From contig NW_003139318.1 in assembly GCF_000003605.2 (NCBI RefSeq), positions 497,081-521,168 of the forward strand: a stretch of 24,088 nt of DNA, written 5' to 3'. The DNA is from Saccoglossus kowalevskii. Its lineage: Eukaryota; Hemichordata; Enteropneusta; Harrimaniidae. The position numbers were made by a program, and so were the translations under genes. The notes under the pieces are model-generated. The model had not been told where the DNA came from. It did no database searches and saw only the letters and a program-made list of their open reading frames with translations. Positions 19,841 to 24,088 of this stretch are shown piece by piece (position 1 is the stretch's first letter; every line of letters starts with the position of its first letter).

Positions 19841-20111
19841 TTAAAGGCCCAGGTATACTATAAATACGCTATAAATAAATAGCGTACAATAAATAAATAG
19901 TGTTTGAGCTGAGATTTTGGCGGATAAAAGTCAAAAACACGAAAGGGGTTCGCTACTAATATTGAATAACTAACTACTGTCAATCAAAGTCACGTGATGT
20001 TGGACCGCTGAAACAGGATGTGTCATAGGCTATGCAAGTGATTAACAACACTCATTAGCATAGTCACACCTCCAACTCATACTTGCCCAAGGCAAGTGAA
20101 TTGGCCTTTAA
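19841..20111. mobile_element. TTAA-flanked MITE-like element
   Basis: TTAA at 19841-19844 is followed by AGGCCC, and GGCCT at 20103-20107 is followed by TTAA at 20108-20111. This gives a 9-bp inverted TTAAAGGCC at both ends of a 263-bp non-coding segment. TTAA duplications are the hallmark of piggyBac and Kolobok-type DNA transposons. The terminal repeat is short, so confidence is moderate. It directly abuts the next MITE. Confidence 0.5.
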
Positions 20112-20113
20112 TA

Positions 20114-20316
20114 TACTGTGGAATACTTTATTTTTGCTGTAATTAATTTTCGCTGAAAAGGCTTTTTGGGCATTTTGTATGGAATTTATTTTCACTGCTT
20201 TTTGATGAGTTTAATGTGAAATATAGGAAAAAAAGTATATTCCCTGGATTTTATTTTCACAGAATCATCCCTTCAGCGAAAATAAATTCCAAGCGAAAAT
20301 AAAGTATTCTACAGTA
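20114..20316. mobile_element. TA-flanked palindromic MITE, subfamily A copy 3 (longest)
   Basis: The element at 20116-20314 (199 bp) is flanked by TA. Its left end CTGTGGAATACTTTATTTTT pairs with the right end AAAATAAAGTATTCTACAG. It keeps the interior block missing in copy 1. Because it is palindromic it carries AATAAA on both strands (for example TTTATT on + at 20127-20132). It lies about 580 bp downstream of the zinc-finger stop and could supply that gene's poly(A) signal. Confidence 0.85.
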
Positions 20317-20319
20317 CGT

Positions 20320-20893
20320 AAAAGGTTACCATGAGAACACCTCACAATATGCATGTGGCAGCACATCAATCATATCGACTAACATGTAACAGAGGTCGAT
20401 GCGATCCAGTACTGCCTTAGTACATACTTTGCAGTACTCTTGTGATAACCTAAATATATCAAATAAACACGCTCTTCCTGTTTGAAGTAATAATTTAAAT
20501 CCAAATTGACAATGCAAAACATTTGTTGTGACGGGATTCAACTTTCAACCTGCTCCAAAGCATTTCCGAGCATGATATGGACATGAACAAAAGAAAGTGT
20601 TCAACATCGATAATCTTGAAAGTGCCAATATTGGTGAGGTAAGTTTACCCGAAATATCGAAAAAATTTGCATATTCAAACAAGTGCAGATATTATTTTTG
20701 AACAAATGTAGATTTTCACAGTAAATTGTATTGTTTTTCGATGCTACATAATGTGTAATTATGCATGTTTGTTTGTTTGTCAGATTATCTTTATGCATTC
20801 ATCAGATTACATCCCTACACAAAAATGTCACACTTCTTGGCATCACATTGTATGCAATGTTATTGTAGATTACTTGTTAAGATCAACATTCTC
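20320..20893 (-). other. Probable 3' UTR of the zinc-finger gene
   Basis: No supportable open frame is present on either strand. Minus-strand transcripts would run through it towards the MITE at 20114-20316, whose terminal repeat contains AATAAA in this orientation. Confidence 0.4.
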
Positions 20894-23848
20894 CTACAAA
20901 TTAGTAAAAAAAAAATGTTTCTCCACAGTAGAAAACATCTCTGCTGTATCTGCATGCGTCCTCAAATGGTCAGTCAGATTACTTTTTTGATTGAACCCTT
21001 TTCCACAATGTGGGCATTTATATGGCTTCAAACCAGTATGTATTCTCATGTGTTTTGTCAGATCACTTCTTTGGATGAAAGTTTTCTTGCACACATTGCA
21101 ACCGAATGGCCTGAAACCAGTATGTGTACTCATGTGATACTTCAGACCTGTTTTCTGCGTAAAACCTTTCTCGCACTGCATACATTGGTAAGGTTTCTGC
21201 CCTGTATGTGTCAGCAGGTGGATTTGAAGATTGCCTCTTTGGCTAAATCTCTTTAGGCAATGTGTGCATTGATGCGGCTTCTCGGCAGTGTGTACATGCG
21301 TTACGTGCGTTGTCAAATTATCTTTGTTTGCAAAACACTTCTCACAATATTCGCATTGATGTGCTTTGACACCCGTATGAGTTCTCATGTGTTTAGTCTG
21401 ATCACTTTTTTGGATAAAACTTTTCTCACACCAATCGCATCCATATGGCCGCACACCAGTATGCGAACTCATGTGATATGTCAAACCTGTTTTCTGGATA
21501 AAGCTTTTCTCACACATTGTGCACTGGTATGGCTTTTGTCTTGCACGTGTCATCGGCAGCACTTGCAAACTACTTTTTTGCATAAAATTGTTTTTTGATT
21601 CTTCCTGTTGATGTGGTTGCTCAGAAACATGTGCCTGCAACTTCAGACCACCTCCGTTGCTAACATCGTTTACACAATATGGTTCCTCATTCCCTGGTGT
21701 CCTCGGGTGATAAATCAGATTAATATTCCGGATATAATTCCTTCCACGTTGATTACCTTGATATTTTGTATGACTTTGTGTATTATGACTTGTCAGATTA
21801 TTTTCAGTTTTAATATGAATATGTTGATAGGGATCGATAAATGGAATATTACCACTCTGGTTTGCAAGACCATTCTCCTGAGAAATATTATCAAGCATGT
21901 CACACTGACATGCCTTCTCTTGTGTATGTGTTGACATGTGAGATACCAGATCAGATTTTTCGATGAAGCTATTTTCACACATTATACATTGATATACTTT
22001 TTGAACAGCATGCGTTTTTATGTGTTTTGTCAGATCACACTTTTTGATGAAACTACTTGAGCACTGATTACATTCATATGGCTTTGAGTTAGTGTGTGTT
22101 CTCATGTGTTTTGTCAGATCACTCCTTTGGATGAAGTTTTTTGAGCACTGATCGCATTCATAGGGTTTCACCCCAGTGTGAGTACTCATGTGGTATACCA
22201 GATTAGTCTTTTGGTTGTAGCTTTTTTCACACAACGTACACTGGTAGGGTTTCTTAATAGCATGTGTTTTCATTTGTTTCGACATGTCACTGTCTTGTGT
22301 GAAATTTTCCACGCATTGATCATGTTCATAGGACTGCACATCCATATGGCTACTCATGTGAAATGACAGATCAGTCTTTTGTGTGAATTTCTTCCTACAC
22401 GGTGCAGACTGATACAGTTTAGCATGTGTTTTCATGTGTTTTGTCAGATCACTCCTTTGGATAAAGCCTTTTGTGCACTGATTGCATTTATATGGTCTCA
22501 AACCGGTATGCGTGCTCATGTGATAAACCAGATTATTCCTTTGGCTGTAGCTTTTCTCACACAGTGTACACTGATACACATTGCGATTGGCATGTGCTCT
22601 CTTGTGTTTCGTCAAATCACTTTTCTGGACGAAGTTCATTTCGCACTGATCACATTCATATGGCTTCACACCAGTGTGCATACTCATGTGGTATACCAGA
22701 TTATTTCGTTGGACGAAGCTTTTCTCGCACTGCGTACACTGATATAGTTTCTGATTAGTGTGTGTTCTCTCGTGTTTTATCAGATCACATTTCTGGATGA
22801 ACTTTTTCTCACACAGATGACATTCAAATGGTTTCAATCCAGTATGTGTACTCATATGATACACAAGACTATTTTTTTGGTTAAAACTCTTGTCACAATG
22901 CTGGAAAATGAACGGCGCCTCCCCAGTATGCATCCGCATGTGAATTTGTAGATTACCTTTCCGAGTAAAACTTTTCCCACACTGGTCACATTGAAATGCT
23001 TTCTTGGCAGCATGTGTTTTCATATCCTCCTTCAGATTGTTTAATTGGTTGAACTCTATCCCACAATGTGGAGACGTATATGGCTTTACATCCATATGTG
23101 TTCTTACGTGCTTTGTCAGGTCACTCTTTTGAGTGAAATTCACATTGCACAAATCACATCTATACGATTTCAAACCAGCGTGTGTACTCATATGGTATAT
23201 TAGGCTTGTCCGTAGATTGAAGCTCCTTTCACATTGCGTACAATGATACGGTTTGGCACCAGCATGAGATCGCTTATGAATTTGCAGTTGACTGTTTTGG
23301 GTAAAAGTCTTTCCACACTGATCACAATGGTAAGGCTTCTCAGCAGTATGCGTCCTCAGATGATCTGTCAGATTGCTTTTTTGGTTGAACCCCTTCTCAC
23401 AGTGTGGACATTTATACGGCTTCAAACCAGTATGGACACGCATGTGTTTAGTCAGATCACTCCTTTGAATGAAATTTTTCTCGCATACTTCACATGCATA
23501 TGGCTTCACACCAGTGTGTGTACTGATGTGGTAGTTCAGACTTGTTTTTTGGATAAAACCCTTCCCGCACAGCAAACACTGATACGGTTTCTCCCCGGTA
23601 TGAGTTTTCAAGTGTAATTGCAGATTGCAGTTTTGAGTGAAACGTTTCCCGCACAGCACACACTGATGCGGTCTTGCAGCATTGTGTGTCCTCATATGTT
23701 TAATCAAATTACTTCTTTGGTCAAAATTTTTACCACACTGTGTACAATGGTGCAAGTTTTTGTCAGAATGTATCATCGTTTGATTATTAAGATCTTCAGT
23801 TTTAGAAAACATATTATTATAAAGTCCATCATCTGCCATGTGATCCAT
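20894..23848 (-). CDS. Poly-C2H2 zinc-finger protein, 984 residues, about 29 recognisable fingers
   Basis: The start ATG at 23846-23848 is immediately preceded in frame by TAA, which fixes it as the first possible start in this exon. A 32-residue leader has no KRAB, SCAN, BTB or other domain. Fingers 1-22 occupy residues 33-641 at a strict 28-residue period, with one linker two residues short after finger 16. Residues 647-773 are eroded fingers, and seven more fingers span 774-965. The tail ends EKHFFFTNL; the Phe run is encoded by a T10 homopolymer. Fingers follow C-x2-C-x12-H-x3-H with TG(E/V/L)KP-type linkers; one uses H-x4-H (residues 848 and 853). Such proteins normally bind DNA in the nucleus as transcriptional regulators or silencers of repeats. 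Four fingers in the first array lack a zinc ligand. Target and orthology are unknown. Confidence 0.93.
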   Translation of the reverse strand: MDHMADDGLYNNMFSKTEDLNNQTMIHSDKNLHHCTQCGKNFDQRSNLIKHMRTHNAARPHQCVLCGKRFTQNCNLQLHLKTHTGEKPYQCLLCGKGFIQKTSLNYHISTHTGVKPYACEVCEKNFIQRSDLTKHMRVHTGLKPYKCPHCEKGFNQKSNLTDHLRTHTAEKPYHCDQCGKTFTQNSQLQIHKRSHAGAKPYHCTQCERSFNLRTSLIYHMSTHAGLKSYRCDLCNVNFTQKSDLTKHVRTHMDVKPYTSPHCGIEFNQLNNLKEDMKTHAAKKAFQCDQCGKSFTRKGNLQIHMRMHTGEAPFIFQHCDKSFNQKNSLVYHMSTHTGLKPFECHLCEKKFIQKCDLIKHERTHTNQKLYQCTQCEKSFVQRNNLVYHMSMHTGVKPYECDQCEMNFVQKSDLTKHKRAHANRNVYQCTLCEKSYSQRNNLVYHMSTHTGLRPYKCNQCTKGFIQRSDLTKHMKTHAKLYQSAPCRKKFTQKTDLSFHMSSHMDVQSYEHDQCVENFTQDSDMSKQMKTHAIKKPYQCTLCEKSYNQKTNLVYHMSTHTGVKPYECDQCSKNFIQRSDLTKHMRTHTNSKPYECNQCSSSFIKKCDLTKHIKTHAVQKVYQCIMCENSFIEKSDLVSHMSTHTQEKACQCDMLDNISQENGLANQSGNIPFIDPYQHIHIKTENNLTSHNTQSHTKYQGNQRGRNYIRNINLIYHPRTPGNEEPYCVNDVSNGGGLKLQAHVSEQPHQQEESKNNFMQKSSLQVLPMTRARQKPYQCTMCEKSFIQKTGLTYHMSSHTGVRPYGCDWCEKSFIQKSDQTKHMRTHTGVKAHQCEYCEKCFANKDNLTTHVTHVHTAEKPHQCTHCLKRFSQRGNLQIHLLTHTGQKPYQCMQCEKGFTQKTGLKYHMSTHTGFRPFGCNVCKKTFIQRSDLTKHMRIHTGLKPYKCPHCGKGFNQKSNLTDHLRTHADTAEMFSTVEKHFFFTNL
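20954..21529 (-). repeat. Zinc-finger array 2 (seven fingers)
   Basis: Seven intact fingers cover residues 774-965. The last four (GNLQIH, TGLKYH, SDLTKH, SNLTDH) repeat the order of fingers 2-5 at the other end of the protein. The final finger is nearly identical in residues to finger 5 while differing at many third codon positions. That points to an old block duplication kept under purifying selection. Confidence 0.88.
21530..21910 (-). repeat. Eroded zinc-finger block between the two arrays
   Basis: Residues 647-773 keep finger-like remnants, including RNYIRNINLIYHPRTPGNEEP, where both cysteines and the last histidine are gone, and NNFMQKSSLQVLPMTRARQKP, where all four ligands are gone. 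About four former fingers are present with small in-frame deletions. The open frame is intact through the whole block, so it now acts as a linker rather than a break in the gene. Confidence 0.8.
21926..23752 (-). repeat. Zinc-finger array 1 (fingers 1-22), 84-bp tandem repeat
   Basis: Twenty-two consecutive 84-bp units encode fingers. Helix types recur in order: NLQIH-type, then L-x-YH-type, then SDLTKH-type, then sometimes NLTDH-type. Position -1 of the recognition helix is Gln in most fingers. The helix Q-S-D-K (positions -1, 2, 3, 6) recurs in fingers 4, 8, 14, 16 and 20, so the array is built from duplicated blocks. Confidence 0.9.
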
Positions 23849-23888
23849 TTATCTTAGCTCATTCAATGTTTTCACGTTTCTCACTTGA

Positions 23889-23891
23889 CCT
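23889..23891 (-). other. Splice acceptor ahead of the zinc-finger coding exon
   Basis: On the minus strand TTATTTTTGCAG|GTCAAGTG is a good polypyrimidine-AG acceptor, with AG at 23890-23891 and the first exonic base at 23889. It lies 41 bp before the ATG, with a stop directly upstream of the ATG, so at least one 5' non-coding exon should lie beyond the window end or in 23892-24088. Confidence 0.6.
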
Positions 23892-24088
23892 GCAAAAATA
23901 ACATATAACATATAAATAACAGATAAATTATTAATTAGGGGGTTGAAAATTATGAAAATGTCTCATAGGTTTGTCACAGTTCTACAGTACATCAGATGAC
24001 ATTCGTATGAAATTTGATAAAAGATTTGTCCACTTAGTTTACTTTAAATACTGCAAGGTCTGAGAATAACTTGAATGTTGGTGATTTA
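23892..24088 (-). other. Probable intron of the zinc-finger gene
   Basis: AT-rich sequence after the acceptor. No open frame or recognisable element is seen, and the window ends here. Confidence 0.4.

Noticed and set aside
20954-23752. Regular 84-bp repeat that could be mistaken for a satellite or CRISPR-like array
   Set aside because: The period is exactly 28 codons and each unit encodes a C2H2 finger, with spacing set by protein structure.
20765-23857. Many plus-strand open frames of 60-160 codons across the zinc-finger region
   Set aside because: They are antisense shadows of the 84-bp finger repeats. Their repeated Cys/His/Phe patterns come from reading the array backwards.

Overview
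The window is animal nuclear DNA, most likely from a marine invertebrate. Coding sequence is split by short to medium AT-rich introns with GT-AG borders. Intergenic DNA is AT-rich and carries several small palindromic transposons, and the gene content is metazoan (a polycystin-1 family channel and a long C2H2 zinc-finger array). I cannot name the species. Lophotrochozoan, ambulacrarian and cephalochordate are all possible.

Region 1 (42-8346, + strand) is the 3' part of a polycystin-1 family gene. I could join ten exons with consistent phases into one open frame of 1150 residues plus stop. It starts at the second of the usual eleven membrane segments and runs through the TM3-TM5 block, S1, the extracellular polycystin (TOP) domain, S2-S6 with the pore, and a long cytosolic tail. 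The PLAT domain, GPS/GAIN region and ectodomain must lie upstream of the window. Region 2 (8347-11900) is the 3' flank and a gene-poor intergenic stretch between this gene and a convergent gene. Region 3 (11901-13830, - strand) is one large exon of an unrecognised Ser/Thr-rich, probably nuclear protein with two sumoylation-type motifs. Region 4 (13831-20893) is mostly intergenic. It holds a decayed Mutator-like transposase relic, several inverted-repeat elements, perfect palindromes and long AT-rich tracts. Region 5 (20894-23889, - strand) is a C2H2 zinc-finger gene of 984 residues. It has about 29 recognisable fingers, four of them broken, and one block of eroded fingers in the middle.

The clearest repeat theme is a family of palindromic MITE-like elements with termini CTGTAAAA...TTTTACAG, flanked by TA. 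Three complete copies and one truncated copy are visible, two of them inside polycystin introns. The three genes share no evident pathway. I see no operon, CRISPR array, prokaryotic feature or clearly new biological system. The most unusual items are the higher-order organisation and internal decay of the finger array, the unidentified Ser/Thr-rich gene, the altered pore motif of the polycystin, and the MITE family.
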